Positions 17,064 through 25,619 of a stretch of 64,000 nucleotides of DNA are shown one piece after another. The DNA is from Paraburkholderia tuberum STM678 (lineage in GTDB: Bacteria > Pseudomonadota > Gammaproteobacteria > Burkholderiales > Burkholderiaceae). The notes beneath the pieces are model-generated. The model saw only the letters and a list, made by a program, of their open reading frames with translations, made no database searches and was not told the origin of the DNA. A program made the position numbers and the translations under genes. The stretch spans positions 124,001 to 188,000 of the forward strand of contig NZ_CADFGP010000006.1 of the NCBI RefSeq assembly GCF_902833905.1, read 5' to 3'. Each line of letters starts with the position of its first letter. Position 1 is the stretch's first letter.

Positions 17064-20000
17064 TGGGTCAGTCAGTAGGCCTTGCGCTGGGCATCGTCGG
17101 CGCGGCCGTCGGCGGCTTTTTCACGGGTGGCGCGACCTGGGCGATCGAGGCGGGCATGATCGGCGGCGAACTGCTCGGCAGCCTCCTGTCTCCGCAGAAG
17201 GGGCCGAGTCCGTCCGACGTGCGCGTGCAGGACAGTGCTTACGGCAAATACATTCCGCAGGTGTGGGGGCGCTATCGGATCGCGGGCAACGTGATCTGGA
17301 TCGGAACGCCGCACAGCCACGGATCCAGCGGCGGCAAGGGCGGCGGCAAGCAGGGGCAGCCCTACACCACACTGTCGTTTGCCGTGTCGCTGTGCGAAGG
17401 TCCAATCACCGGCATCACACGCATCTGGGCCAACGGCCAGTTGATCTATGACGTCAGCAACCCGTCCGACTGGCAGTCGCTCTCGGGCTCCTCGTCGATG
17501 GTCACGGGCTGGACGTTGTATTACGGCGACGAGAACCAGATGCCCGACCCGCTGATGGAGTCTTACACCGGGGCGAGCACGCCGGCCTATCGCGGGATGG
17601 CCTATGTGGTGTTCAATGAGTTGAACCTGCAGCAGTGGGGCAACTACATGCCCTCGCTGACCTTCGAGGTGCAGGGCCACGGCGCCGCCAATGTCAGCTC
17701 CACCATCACGGCCACTGCGGCCAATCCGCCGCTCTCCGGAACCGGCGACGGTGGCTGGGTAGCCACGTCCATCATCCCGGGCGGGTCGGTCGTCGGCCAG
17801 GTCATGCAGTCATACGCATCCGGTCCCACCATCATCGGCCAGTGGGCTGGATTCACACTCGGGCCGTACGGCACGACGTTCAGCCGCGTGGGCACCCGGA
17901 GCATCGGGCTGAACACCCTGGGCGACAACTTCCAGACCTACGACCAGGACGGCCAGGGGCGCATCCTGATCGACGTGGGCACGCTGTACGGGCCAGACGG
18001 CACCTACGTCGACAACGCGGGGCCGAGCTGGGGCATGCTGGCGTTCGGCCAGGGCGCCGCGCTGGTCGCGAACGGCATCGTCTACGCGTCCTCGTGGTTT
18101 GCCGGCAGCTCCAGAGGAAACTGGATCGGCCAGAACCAGATCCCGTACCAGACCACCTACATCACGCGCTACCTCGGTGCTACGTCGACCTCGGTGTGGG
18201 GGCTGGACAATAATGGGCACCTGATCCAGATGGACCTCAGTGGCGACCTTATTGCCGACCACGGCGTCGCGCCGGGTGTCGGGATCGGCGTGGCCAACGC
18301 CGACACGCAGGTCTACGTGGTGGACCAGTACAGCAACGTGTGGATGTTCAACGGGGCGTCGTGGATCGAGCAGCCGTTCAAGGCACCGGCCGTCTGGGTC
18401 GGCGCGCAGATCATGAGCGTGCAGGAGAACATGGTCGTCATTGCCGGCAACACTGCCACAGGCAACGCGCAGGTCGAGATCCTGCCGTTCACGTCCATCG
18501 CCTCGAGTACGACCGGCGCGATCATCACGTCCGTATGCGAGCAGGCCAACCTGCAAGCGTCGCAGATCGACGTGAGCCAGATGACCGACACGGTGATCGG
18601 CTTCGCGAGCACCAGCAACAGCAGCCCGCGCGACATTCTCAAGCCGCTACTTTCGGCCTACTTCATCGACGTGAGCGACAGTGATGGGATGCTGAAATTC
18701 GTGCGCCGGGGCGCGACGCCGACCATTACGATCCCCTGGGATGATCTAGGAGCAGACGCGAACCCGGGCAGCACGCAGCAGCAGAACCCGATTTCCGAGA
18801 CGGTCACACAGGAATTTGAGCTGCCGCGCAGCGAGACGGTCAGCTATCTCTCGTCATCGACGGACTACCAGACCCTCACGCAGCGGGCGTTCAACAGCAA
18901 CACGATGTCGAACCTCGACGAAACGGTGTCGGTGCCGATCGTGCTGGCCGACAACGACGCGCGCGCGCGCGCCGAGGCGATGCTGTGGGAGCGGTGGAGC
19001 AAGCGGCGCAGCTTCACGTTTGCCACGACTTACAAGTGGCTGCAGCTCGAGCCGGGTGATACCGTGCTGCTGCAGCAGCAGTCGGGCGCGAGCGTGCCGG
19101 TGCGCATCACGAAGGTTCAGGCCGACGGCAAGGGCGTCTGCACCTTCAACGCCGATTTCACGGTGCCGCAGATCTATCCGAATCCGGGCACGCAGTCCAC
19201 CGTGCAGGCGGCGGTCGCGCAGGGCGTGCCCGTCCAGAAGGTGCCCTACAGCGGGCCCACCGTCCTCGAGATCATGGACATTCCGCCGCTGCGTGCGCAG
19301 GACGCCACGACGCCGGGCCTGTATCTGGCTGCCTGTGGCTTCTCGAACAACTGGCCCGGCGCGATCGTGGACGTGAGCCGCGACGACGTGAACTTCACGC
19401 AGATGGCGCAGGCGCTGCAGGCCGCGGTGATCGGTCAGGCGTCGACCGTGCTCGGCACGTTCAGCGGCAACATCCCGGACGAGCTCAATCAGGTCACGAT
19501 CCAGCTATTCAATCAGGACGCGGAACTTTCGTCGGTCAGCTATGCGAGTTTCCTGAACGGCGCGAACGTCGCATACCTCGGCGGCGAAATCATTTTCTTC
19601 CGCAATGCGACGCAGATCAGCGCCAACCAGTGGACGCTGAGCGGCCTGCTGCGCGGCCAGATCGGCACCGAGGCAGCGAAGTCGACGCACGCATTCGGCG
19701 AGTATTTTGTGCTGCTCAACAGCGCGAACCTATATCCGATCAGCGTCAACCTGTCGGACATCGGCCAGACGCTGTGGTTTGAGCCGTACCTGAACAACCT
19801 GATGGGCAGCACGCCGGGCTCGGCCGTCAGCGCGCAACCAGCAAACGCCCGCCTCGCGCCGCTCTCTCCGCACCTGCTGACAGTGCAGCCTGTGCTCAGT
19901 CCGGCAAGCTCGTTCATGCTGCGCTGGTTCCGCAAGGCGCGCATCAACTACCAGTGGCTGGACGGAGCCGACGTGCCGCTCGACTGGTCGCAGGAATCCT

Positions 20001-20293
20001 ACCGCATCAACATTTTCAACTCGTCAGGCGTGCAGAAGAATTCCTACGTCCTGACCAGTGCGGGTGTGATGTGGAACGGCGGCACGCCGCAGGCCTACGC
20101 GGCCAACCCGGCAAGCCAGACGCTGCCACCGTTCAACTATGGCTCGGGCCAGAACCAGCCGTATTTCATCTACACGTCCGCGATGGCCGCCAACGATGGT
20201 TTCTCGAGTGGGCAGAGCATCACCGCAACTGTGAGCCAGATCGGCGACTACGGCGTGGCCGGCGGTACCGCCTCCGTTACGTTCACCAGGTAA
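17063..20293 (+). CDS. large tail-tip/host-specificity protein
   Basis: A 1076-residue protein beginning with a glycine-rich hydrophobic segment (LALGIVGAAVGGFFTGGATW) and SPSDVRVQDSAYGKYIPQVWGRYRIAGNVIW, the start of the phage-tail_3/GTA-TIM-type tail tip family. The middle is beta-rich (GTLYGPDGTYVDNAGPSWG...), the section VTQEFELPRSETVSYLSSSTDYQ...ARAEAMLWERWSKRRSFTF is a conserved core, and fibronectin-like text follows. It forms the central tail fibre or hub that contacts the receptor, equivalent in place to lambda gpJ. Its ATG overlaps the hydrolase stop. Confidence 0.88.
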   Translation: MGQSVGLALGIVGAAVGGFFTGGATWAIEAGMIGGELLGSLLSPQKGPSPSDVRVQDSAYGKYIPQVWGRYRIAGNVIWIGTPHSHGSSGGKGGGKQGQPYTTLSFAVSLCEGPITGITRIWANGQLIYDVSNPSDWQSLSGSSSMVTGWTLYYGDENQMPDPLMESYTGASTPAYRGMAYVVFNELNLQQWGNYMPSLTFEVQGHGAANVSSTITATAANPPLSGTGDGGWVATSIIPGGSVVGQVMQSYASGPTIIGQWAGFTLGPYGTTFSRVGTRSIGLNTLGDNFQTYDQDGQGRILIDVGTLYGPDGTYVDNAGPSWGMLAFGQGAALVANGIVYASSWFAGSSRGNWIGQNQIPYQTTYITRYLGATSTSVWGLDNNGHLIQMDLSGDLIADHGVAPGVGIGVANADTQVYVVDQYSNVWMFNGASWIEQPFKAPAVWVGAQIMSVQENMVVIAGNTATGNAQVEILPFTSIASSTTGAIITSVCEQANLQASQIDVSQMTDTVIGFASTSNSSPRDILKPLLSAYFIDVSDSDGMLKFVRRGATPTITIPWDDLGADANPGSTQQQNPISETVTQEFELPRSETVSYLSSSTDYQTLTQRAFNSNTMSNLDETVSVPIVLADNDARARAEAMLWERWSKRRSFTFATTYKWLQLEPGDTVLLQQQSGASVPVRITKVQADGKGVCTFNADFTVPQIYPNPGTQSTVQAAVAQGVPVQKVPYSGPTVLEIMDIPPLRAQDATTPGLYLAACGFSNNWPGAIVDVSRDDVNFTQMAQALQAAVIGQASTVLGTFSGNIPDELNQVTIQLFNQDAELSSVSYASFLNGANVAYLGGEIIFFRNATQISANQWTLSGLLRGQIGTEAAKSTHAFGEYFVLLNSANLYPISVNLSDIGQTLWFEPYLNNLMGSTPGSAVSAQPANARLAPLSPHLLTVQPVLSPASSFMLRWFRKARINYQWLDGADVPLDWSQESYRINIFNSSGVQKNSYVLTSAGVMWNGGTPQAYAANPASQTLPPFNYGSGQNQPYFIYTSAMAANDGFSSGQSITATVSQIGDYGVAGGTASVTFTR

Positions 20294-20297
20294 TCCC

Positions 20298-21020
20298 ATG
20301 TCCAACAGCACGACACTTATCGACCAGATCAGCTCGACGCAGGCGACGAAGGAAGTCCTCGTCAATGCCAACTTCGACGCCGCGTCGCCCGCCATGATCT
20401 GGGGGCGTCACGCTTCGGCGACCAGCGGCCTGACGTGGGGCTATTACGGCGGATGTTTCTATACATCGACCAGCGGCGCACAGTCCTTTTCGAATGGCAC
20501 CGTGACGCTGACAGCCAGCACCACGAATTACGTCTATGCCAATGCGACGACCGGCGCAGTCGGCGTGGCCACGACCGGCTTTCCGGCAGGGGCGATCCCG
20601 CTTTACAGCGTCGTGACCAACGCGAGCGGCGTTACGAGCTACACCGACGTGCGCAGTTACGCACCGAGCGCGCTCGCGACCGGCACGGCCTACGACGTCG
20701 GTGGCTATCTGGAAAAGCAGGTACTCGGCAACGAGTCGGCATGGGGCTTCTGTTCGCCCCGCTCCTGGACGTTGCCCGCTGGCGCATCGGGCGCGGCGGT
20801 CGCGAATGTCGCGGCCACGGCGGCCTATACGCTCACACTCAACTACAACGGCTCGGCGGTCGGCACGATCAGCTGGGCGGCCGGCGCGACGGTCGGTACG
20901 GTGGCCATCACGTCGGCGGTCGCCGTGTCGGCCGGCGGCATGTTCACGCTGACCGGTCAGGCGACACCCGATTCGACGCTCGCGGGCATCGCCTTCACGT
21001 TCGCCGGCACGCGCCCATAA
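20298..21020 (+). CDS. tail-associated protein
   Basis: A 240-residue protein directly after the tail-tip gene. The first part (STTLIDQISSTQATKEVLVNANFDAASPAMIWGRHA) resembles the trimerising N-terminal region of phage fibre-associated proteins. The second half is Ala/Gly/Thr-rich and beta-prone (ATAAYTLTLNYNGSAVGTISWAAG), like an Ig-type or fibre-shaft module. Function is inferred from place and composition. Probably part of the adsorption apparatus. Confidence 0.6.
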   Translation: MSNSTTLIDQISSTQATKEVLVNANFDAASPAMIWGRHASATSGLTWGYYGGCFYTSTSGAQSFSNGTVTLTASTTNYVYANATTGAVGVATTGFPAGAIPLYSVVTNASGVTSYTDVRSYAPSALATGTAYDVGGYLEKQVLGNESAWGFCSPRSWTLPAGASGAAVANVAATAAYTLTLNYNGSAVGTISWAAGATVGTVAITSAVAVSAGGMFTLTGQATPDSTLAGIAFTFAGTRP

Positions 21021-21028
21021 GGTGAACC

Positions 21029-21475
21029 ATGACAGCTAACGCCACGGCCATCTGCAACAGTTTCAAGATCGAGCTGCTGAAGGGCTTTCACGCCTTCAAT
21101 TCCGACTTCCGCACCGCCGACACCTTCAAGGCCGCGCTCTACACGCAGAATCAGGGCATGGGCGCAGGGACGACGGCCTATACGACGGCCGGCGAGGTCA
21201 GCGGGAGCGGCTACACGGCAGGGGGCGTCCCCGTGACGTTCGTCGCCCCTGCGCTATCGGGCGGAAGCTCTGCCGTCACGACGCCCACGGCCAACATCGT
21301 TTTCCCGGCCATCACAATCGCCTCGCCGTTTGACTGCGCGCTGGTCTACAACGCTAGCCAGGGCAACCGCGCGGTCGGGGTCTACGCCTTCGCCGCACAG
21401 TCCATCAACAATGCTGACATGACCCTGATCGTGCCCGCCGATGGTCAGGGTCAGGCGCTGGTGGAGATCGACTGA
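21029..21475 (+). CDS. phage structural/tail protein, 148 aa
   Basis: A 148-residue protein with AAGGTGAAC before the start. Text such as SFKIELLKGFHAFNSDFRTADTFKAALYTQ and a C-terminal ALVYNASQGNRAVGVYAFAAQSINNADMTLIVPADGQGQALVEI matches small tail-fibre-neighbour proteins of many Proteobacterial phages. No enzymatic motif. It is the last gene before the PAP2 insertion, so the original fibre module probably continued straight to the lectin-like gene at 22439. Confidence 0.6.
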   Translation: MTANATAICNSFKIELLKGFHAFNSDFRTADTFKAALYTQNQGMGAGTTAYTTAGEVSGSGYTAGGVPVTFVAPALSGGSSAVTTPTANIVFPAITIASPFDCALVYNASQGNRAVGVYAFAAQSINNADMTLIVPADGQGQALVEID

Positions 21476-21516
21476 GTGCATGTATAGTTTGCCGGTTAGA
21501 AATAGGGGAGGATGCA

Positions 21517-22458
21517 ATGATTGATGTGCAGCGGGCCTTTGTTGTGTCGGCAGCGATATTTCTGGCACTCGTTATGGCCGATGTGGTCGGTATGCGCGCC
21601 GCAGGGTTCGCCATCGCATGGGGATCTTCGCGTGTCCTGATCGGCGTGGCTCTTGCGTGTGCCGTGGTGCACTGTGCTGGACGGGCCCAGCGGTACCGGC
21701 ATTTGCGCGGGTGGCTAAGCCCAAATGCATGGGGTGCCGCGCTCGGCACGCTCGCCTATATCGGGGCATTTGTCGTAGCCGCTAGCATTTTTCAAGCTAT
21801 CGCCGTTGCGCACAGCGCGCCGCTGGTGGATGACGCACTGATACGCGCAGATGCCGCGCTGGGATTCTCGTGGCCCGACCTGGCGCGCTGGTATGCCTCG
21901 CACGATGGCGCGGCGCATCTGTCCCAATGTGTCTACTTGCTGTGGGGGGTAGAGATCGTGCTGACGGCGATGTTCCTGCTCTGGACGCGACGCATGGCTG
22001 CTCTTGGCGAGTTCCTCGCGCTGTTCTACGCTGCCACGGCTATCGCTATCGTGGTCTCTGCATACTATCCGGCGACGAACCCGATGTTTCATTTCGGATT
22101 GGTTGCGCAAGGCGACGCCTCTCCTTGGTCACTATTTTATCCGCTGCGGAATGGCCTGCGGCTGATCGATCTGTCGCAGCATCAGGGGCTTGTGTCAATG
22201 CCGTCAATGCATGCGGCCGGGGCGGTCCTGTTCGTGTACGCCGTCAGAGGCATTCGGGGCATATTCCCTATCTCTGTCGCCGTGAACGCAGCCGTTTCTT
22301 TTACAGCCCTCTACTGCGGGGCTCACTACCTCGTCGACATCCTCGGGGGGTTCGCACTTGCCGGTGGCCTGATCGTTGTCGGCCGCCTGCTGCTTTATGT
22401 GCGACCGTCCGATGCGGTCAACTATTCTGGAGTCGCGAATGGCCCTTCTCTTCGCTGA
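21517..22458 (+). CDS. PAP2-family membrane phosphatase (prophage cargo gene)
   Basis: A 313-residue polytopic membrane protein, with about seven hydrophobic segments between residues 8 and 292. The PAP2 active-site motifs are present: SMPSMHA (227-233) and GAHYLVDILGG (268-278), giving the two catalytic His and the Asp. This is the IPC-synthase/PAP2_3-like variant, which lacks the first KxxxxxxRP motif. The family removes or transfers phosphate groups on lipids at the membrane. A strong AGGGGAGG precedes the start. No known tail or lysis role; likely a lysogenic-conversion gene changing lipid A or phospholipid carriers. The substrate is not predictable. Confidence 0.8.
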   Translation: MIDVQRAFVVSAAIFLALVMADVVGMRAAGFAIAWGSSRVLIGVALACAVVHCAGRAQRYRHLRGWLSPNAWGAALGTLAYIGAFVVAASIFQAIAVAHSAPLVDDALIRADAALGFSWPDLARWYASHDGAAHLSQCVYLLWGVEIVLTAMFLLWTRRMAALGEFLALFYAATAIAIVVSAYYPATNPMFHFGLVAQGDASPWSLFYPLRNGLRLIDLSQHQGLVSMPSMHAAGAVLFVYAVRGIRGIFPISVAVNAAVSFTALYCGAHYLVDILGGFALAGGLIVVGRLLLYVRPSDAVNYSGVANGPSLR

Positions 22459-23518
22459 AGGCTTCGACCCTTACGGCAGTCTTGCCAATATGCAGGCTTC
22501 GCGCTGGGGGGCGGTTGGTGCAGAGCAGACAGCGCCGGTTCCTACCCTTGTGGCGGCCGCTGGACCGTTTGGCACGCAAGCCCTTCAGATGCCTGGCGCA
22601 TATAACACTGCGGGGTTCTTACGCACGAACCAAATCGCGGGCCTATCCTTATCTAATACCCTATGCATTGGTTTTTGGCGAAAGTGCACTATTGGCGGCT
22701 CCTTTGGCTACTCCGGTACTATTTCCCGTGACGGTGGGCTAGTTCTGCCCAATTCGTCAAACGGATTTGCAACATTAATCGGGGATAACGCCAGCGGCCT
22801 GATAACGATATATAACCCGGCTAATCAGACGGCGTTAGTCACTACCGGCAAAGCCATTAACGACGGCAATTGGCACTACATCGAAGCCTCGTTCGTGTTC
22901 TCAGCGACGTCTGGAAGCTTTCAGCTATACGTGGATGGCGTCGTAGTCGCCAACGCGTCGGGGCTTCAGACATGGGTGAGCGGCGTTACGTTGTTAGGCA
23001 CCATTGGCTTTGGCGCATATGGCGCGACCAACTCCGGTAATACATACACTGTGCAATACGACGACGTTCAAGTGTGGGACAACACCGGCTCGACGTTCAA
23101 CACCTTCCCGCGCGGCCCGAAACGCATCACGACGCTGAACCCGGCGGGCGCAGGGAGTAGCACGCAGTTCACGCCGTCGAGTGGCAGTAACTACAGCATC
23201 GCGGCGCAGGCATGGGGCGCCAGCGGGACGCTCACGGATACGGGCACGGGGCATACCGACCTGTACACGACCGGCGGCGTCTCGTACTCGCCGGGCATGG
23301 TGGACGGCGTGCTGGTCACGGCACTCGCCAGCAACCCAGCAGGTGATGGTGCGCACAGCCTTACCCCGAAAATCCAGACGCAGAGCATCCAGTCGGGGGC
23401 GAGCAGTGTGCTCACCGCCACGGCGACCGAAGTCTCGACCCTGTTCACGGCGGACGCGACCGGCGCTGCGCTGACGGCGGCCACCATCAACAGTATGCAG
23501 ATCGGCTTCGGGGACTGA
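22439..23518 (+). CDS. lectin-like (concanavalin A/LamG-type) tail protein
   Basis: A 359-residue protein whose start at 22439 (CTGGAG upstream) lies within the last 20 bases of the PAP2 gene. The core has a LamG/ConA-like signature: DGNWHYIEASFVFSATSGSFQLYVDGVVVAN, then VTLLGTIGFGAYG and YDDVQVWD. Such domains bind glycans, and phages use them for receptor recognition. The C-terminal part (FNTFPRGPKRITTLNPAG...) recurs as a linker in phage tail proteins. It is a probable receptor-binding protein. Confidence 0.7.
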   Translation: MALLFAEGFDPYGSLANMQASRWGAVGAEQTAPVPTLVAAAGPFGTQALQMPGAYNTAGFLRTNQIAGLSLSNTLCIGFWRKCTIGGSFGYSGTISRDGGLVLPNSSNGFATLIGDNASGLITIYNPANQTALVTTGKAINDGNWHYIEASFVFSATSGSFQLYVDGVVVANASGLQTWVSGVTLLGTIGFGAYGATNSGNTYTVQYDDVQVWDNTGSTFNTFPRGPKRITTLNPAGAGSSTQFTPSSGSNYSIAAQAWGASGTLTDTGTGHTDLYTTGGVSYSPGMVDGVLVTALASNPAGDGAHSLTPKIQTQSIQSGASSVLTATATEVSTLFTADATGAALTAATINSMQIGFGD

Positions 23519-23519
23519 G

Positions 23520-23924
23520 ATGGCGACCAGCCAGTCTTCCGTCGTCAAATCCTTTGCCGAGGTCATCGGCGCCCTGGGGCCAGCAGAATCTGCCGTCGTC
23601 AAATCCTTCGCGGAAGTGATCGGCGGCCTCGGGCCGTCCCGATCTGGCGTCGCCAAGGTGTTCGCAGAGGTCATCGCGGACAGCAACCTGCTGGCGTCGA
23701 AGTACGTGTCAGGAGTCGTGACTGTGCAGGGCGTGGCGACGGCCGGTCTGACAGTGCGGGCGTACGACCAGGTCACGGGCGCGCTGCTGGGAAGTGCGAC
23801 AACAGCTTCGGATGGCAGCTACCGCATCATGTGTTACGCCAACGGCAGCGATCAGGTGTTCGTGGCGGCGTTCGATCCGTCGACCTATCAGGCGATGATC
23901 TTCGACCAGATCCAGCCGGGGTGA
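23520..23924 (+). CDS. repeat-containing tail-region protein
   Basis: A 134-residue protein. The N-terminal half holds three near-identical units of about 20 residues, each centred on VVKSFAEVIGALGP or a close variant (roughly residues 7-23, 26-42, 45-60). The C-terminal half (VSGVVTVQGVATAGLTVRAYDQVTGALLGSATTASDGSYRIMCY) has the look of a carboxypeptidase-regulatory/CNA-B-type beta sandwich. The repeats may form short amphipathic helices. Function unknown; its place suggests a virion-surface or fibre accessory role. Confidence 0.6.
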   Translation: MATSQSSVVKSFAEVIGALGPAESAVVKSFAEVIGGLGPSRSGVAKVFAEVIADSNLLASKYVSGVVTVQGVATAGLTVRAYDQVTGALLGSATTASDGSYRIMCYANGSDQVFVAAFDPSTYQAMIFDQIQPG

Positions 23925-23927
23925 TCC

Positions 23928-24260
23928 ATGACCTATAGCCCACCCGCCAGTAACGCGGTCAGTTTCAATTTTGCAAGCAGTGCCAGCGCACCGGCCTCCA
24001 ATGCCGTCAGCTTCGCATTCGGGCGCGCCAGCACCACGGCGGCGCTAACCGGTGCACAGGCTGCATCGCGCGCGGGCTCCGTGACGTTCATGAAGGGGCG
24101 AGTGGCGAGCCTGACTGGGGCGCACGCGACGACGAGACCTGGAGTGGTGTGGGTCGATGATGTTGTGCATCTGGTCGGCGCCAAGTGCGGGGCACGCGCC
24201 GGCGCGATTGTCCCGGTGGGGAGCATGCATCGCCGGTATGTGTTCGACGTGCCGAACTGA
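23928..24260 (+). CDS. repeat-containing small tail-region protein
   Basis: A 110-residue protein made almost entirely of short repeats. The first 32 residues carry two copies of PASNAVSF(N/A)F. Then come three copies of a unit of about 14 residues with LxGAxxxxRxGxV (ALTGAQAASRAGSV, SLTGAHATTRPGVV, HLVGAKCGARAGAI), spaced about 26 residues apart. The same modular-repeat style as the gene before it suggests that they evolved together. Last gene of the tail block, followed by terminators. Function unknown. Confidence 0.55.
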   Translation: MTYSPPASNAVSFNFASSASAPASNAVSFAFGRASTTAALTGAQAASRAGSVTFMKGRVASLTGAHATTRPGVVWVDDVVHLVGAKCGARAGAIVPVGSMHRRYVFDVPN

Positions 24261-24280
24261 AGATTCGCAATACCGCAGAT

Positions 24281-24303
24281 AGCCGCCTTAGGGCGGCTTT
24301 TTT
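24281..24303 (+). terminator. rho-independent terminator after the tail genes
   Basis: Perfect stem AGCCGCC (24281-24287) / GGCGGCT (24292-24298) with a 4-base loop and six Ts (24298-24303). It lies 20 bases after the last tail gene. Confidence 0.85.
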
Positions 24304-24321
24304 ACATCAGCAGCAAACGCC

Positions 24322-24349
24322 AACCGCCCTTGAGGCGGTTTTTCTTTTT
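24322..24349 (+). terminator. second terminator before the lysis cassette
   Basis: Perfect stem AACCGCC (24322-24328) / GGCGGTT (24334-24340) with a 5-base loop and an almost unbroken T run to 24349. In tandem with the previous hairpin it isolates the lysis genes, which would need antiterminated or separate transcription. Confidence 0.85.
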
Positions 24350-24359
24350 CGGGGCATAC

Positions 24360-24563
24360 ATGATCAAGGACCTAATCGCCAGCGCGACGAATGCCGTATC
24401 AAGCACGACGGCGCCGATCGCTATTCCGGGCGGAGCTGCCGTCAGCATCTGGACGTGCCTCAATGGACACGATATTTCGTGGTGGGTAGGCGTGTTCACC
24501 ATCGTGTTGCTCGTGCTGCAGATTCGCGACCGACTGTTTCCGAAGAGCAGGAGGCCGCAATGA
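24360..24563 (+). CDS. holin
   Basis: A 67-residue protein starting at ATG 24360. It has two hydrophobic stretches, about residues 18-34 and 41-58 (WWVGVFTIVLLVLQI), joined by a short loop (LNGHD), and a strongly basic tail (RDRLFPKSRRPQ). Small size, membrane segments, charged C-terminus and direct 4-base overlap with the endolysin are characteristic of class II holins. It would form inner-membrane lesions that release the endolysin. Confidence 0.82.
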   Translation: MIKDLIASATNAVSSTTAPIAIPGGAAVSIWTCLNGHDISWWVGVFTIVLLVLQIRDRLFPKSRRPQ

Positions 24564-25015
24564 CGCCTGTCGACTTCATCAATGCGCTGTCGGCGCCCGC
24601 GCGTGAGCTGGCATCGACCACACGCATCCCCGCGAGCTTCACGGTTGCGCAGGCTGCGCTCGAATCCGGGTGGGCGAAATCGCAGCTTGCGACGCAGTAC
24701 TTCAACCTCTTTGGCGTGAAAGCTGATGCGAGCTGGACCGGTCCCACGGTGATGTTGCCGACTACCGAATATGTCGGCGGCAAGCCGACAACAGTCACCG
24801 CAGCGTGGCGCGTGTATTCCAGTTGGCTCGCTAGCTTGCAGGACCGAGCTTCATTCCTGCAGAAGAACCCACGCTACTCGGCAGCGTTCTCGTGCCAGAG
24901 CGGCGACGCATTCGCGTGCGCGGTCGCGGCGGCGGGGTATGCAACCGACCCGAACTACGCCGCGAAAATCACTTCGATCATCAACACGCACAACCTGAGC
25001 GCGCTCGACAGTTGA
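24560..25015 (+). CDS. endolysin, glucosaminidase type (FlgJ-like, GH73)
   Basis: A 151-residue muralytic enzyme. The catalytic Glu lies in FTVAQAALESGWAKSQLA, followed by YFNLFGVKAD, both hallmarks of the FlgJ/GH73 glucosaminidase family; the C-terminal YATDPNYAAKITSIINTH completes the domain. It has no signal sequence, so it depends on the holin for export. GCAGGAGG ahead of ATG 24560 gives a strong start. It cleaves the glycan chain of peptidoglycan. Confidence 0.9.
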   Translation: MTPVDFINALSAPARELASTTRIPASFTVAQAALESGWAKSQLATQYFNLFGVKADASWTGPTVMLPTTEYVGGKPTTVTAAWRVYSSWLASLQDRASFLQKNPRYSAAFSCQSGDAFACAVAAAGYATDPNYAAKITSIINTHNLSALDS

Positions 25016-25077
25016 CGTCGGCGCGGTTGTTTTCCCAACTGGCCGCCGTGTGCGGCCGCTTTCATTTGGAGGTAGCA

Positions 25078-25350
25078 ATGAACGTCTTCTTCTTCCTCGG
25101 CGCGGTTCTGCTCTATACCGCGTGGGGCGCGCTTGTTTTGCTCGGCAAGACCGATCCGAACGGCTATGTGGTAGCGATCGCTGCTGGTCTGACGTTCCTC
25201 GGCAAGCATGTGTCGTCAGGCCGCGGCGCAACTGACAAGTCCGTCCAACCGCCGCCGATTGGCGGCTATACGCCTACCGCTGCTGACGGTGCCACGTTGC
25301 CACCACCGCCCGCACCGACGGCAGGTGCGCCGGCGCCGACGCTGCAGTGA
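25078..25350 (+). CDS. small membrane protein with proline-rich tail
   Basis: A 90-residue protein after a strong TTGGAGG site. It has an N-terminal hydrophobic segment (residues 2-21, FFFLGAVLLYTAWGALVLLG), a second weaker one (VVAIAAGLTFLG), then a Pro/Ala-rich tail from about residue 58 (PPPPAPTAGAPAPT). It sits in the lysis cassette between endolysin and a lipoprotein gene and overlaps the latter by 4 bases. It could be a second holin or antiholin, or an inner-membrane spanin partner, but lacks the coiled coil typical of Rz. Function open. Confidence 0.6.
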   Translation: MNVFFFLGAVLLYTAWGALVLLGKTDPNGYVVAIAAGLTFLGKHVSSGRGATDKSVQPPPIGGYTPTAADGATLPPPPAPTAGAPAPTLQ

Positions 25351-25559
25351 TTCGCTCCGCTCTCGCGGCGTGCGCCTTGACGGGCTGCACGGTACTCGAG
25401 CACGTCCAGGTCGTCCCGGTAGTGAATCCCAAAACGTATGCCGTCAGTTGTTGCAAGGCATATGTCGAGTACAGCAAGACGACTCAGAGCTCCATCGAAG
25501 TTCAAAACAGTGATGCCAAAGGCGTGAGCGTAAAGCTTGGCGCCAAGTTTCGCTTCTGA
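25347..25559 (+). CDS. small lipoprotein in the lysis cassette
   Basis: A 70-residue protein with GTG start at 25347 overlapping the previous stop. The signal peptide ends in a lipobox, LTGC (Cys14), so the mature form would be lipid-anchored in the outer membrane. The mature part is short, with a CC pair and a C-terminus ending in KLGAKFRF. Position after holin and endolysin fits an outer-membrane spanin (Rz1-like) role, but it is not proline-rich and the match is weak. Confidence 0.55.
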   Translation: MIRSALAACALTGCTVLEHVQVVPVVNPKTYAVSCCKAYVEYSKTTQSSIEVQNSDAKGVSVKLGAKFRF

Positions 25560-25619
25560 ATCCCCGCAAACCTCCGGACTAACCCGCCGGACCTCTCGCA
25601 AAACATCTGGAGTTTCCCC

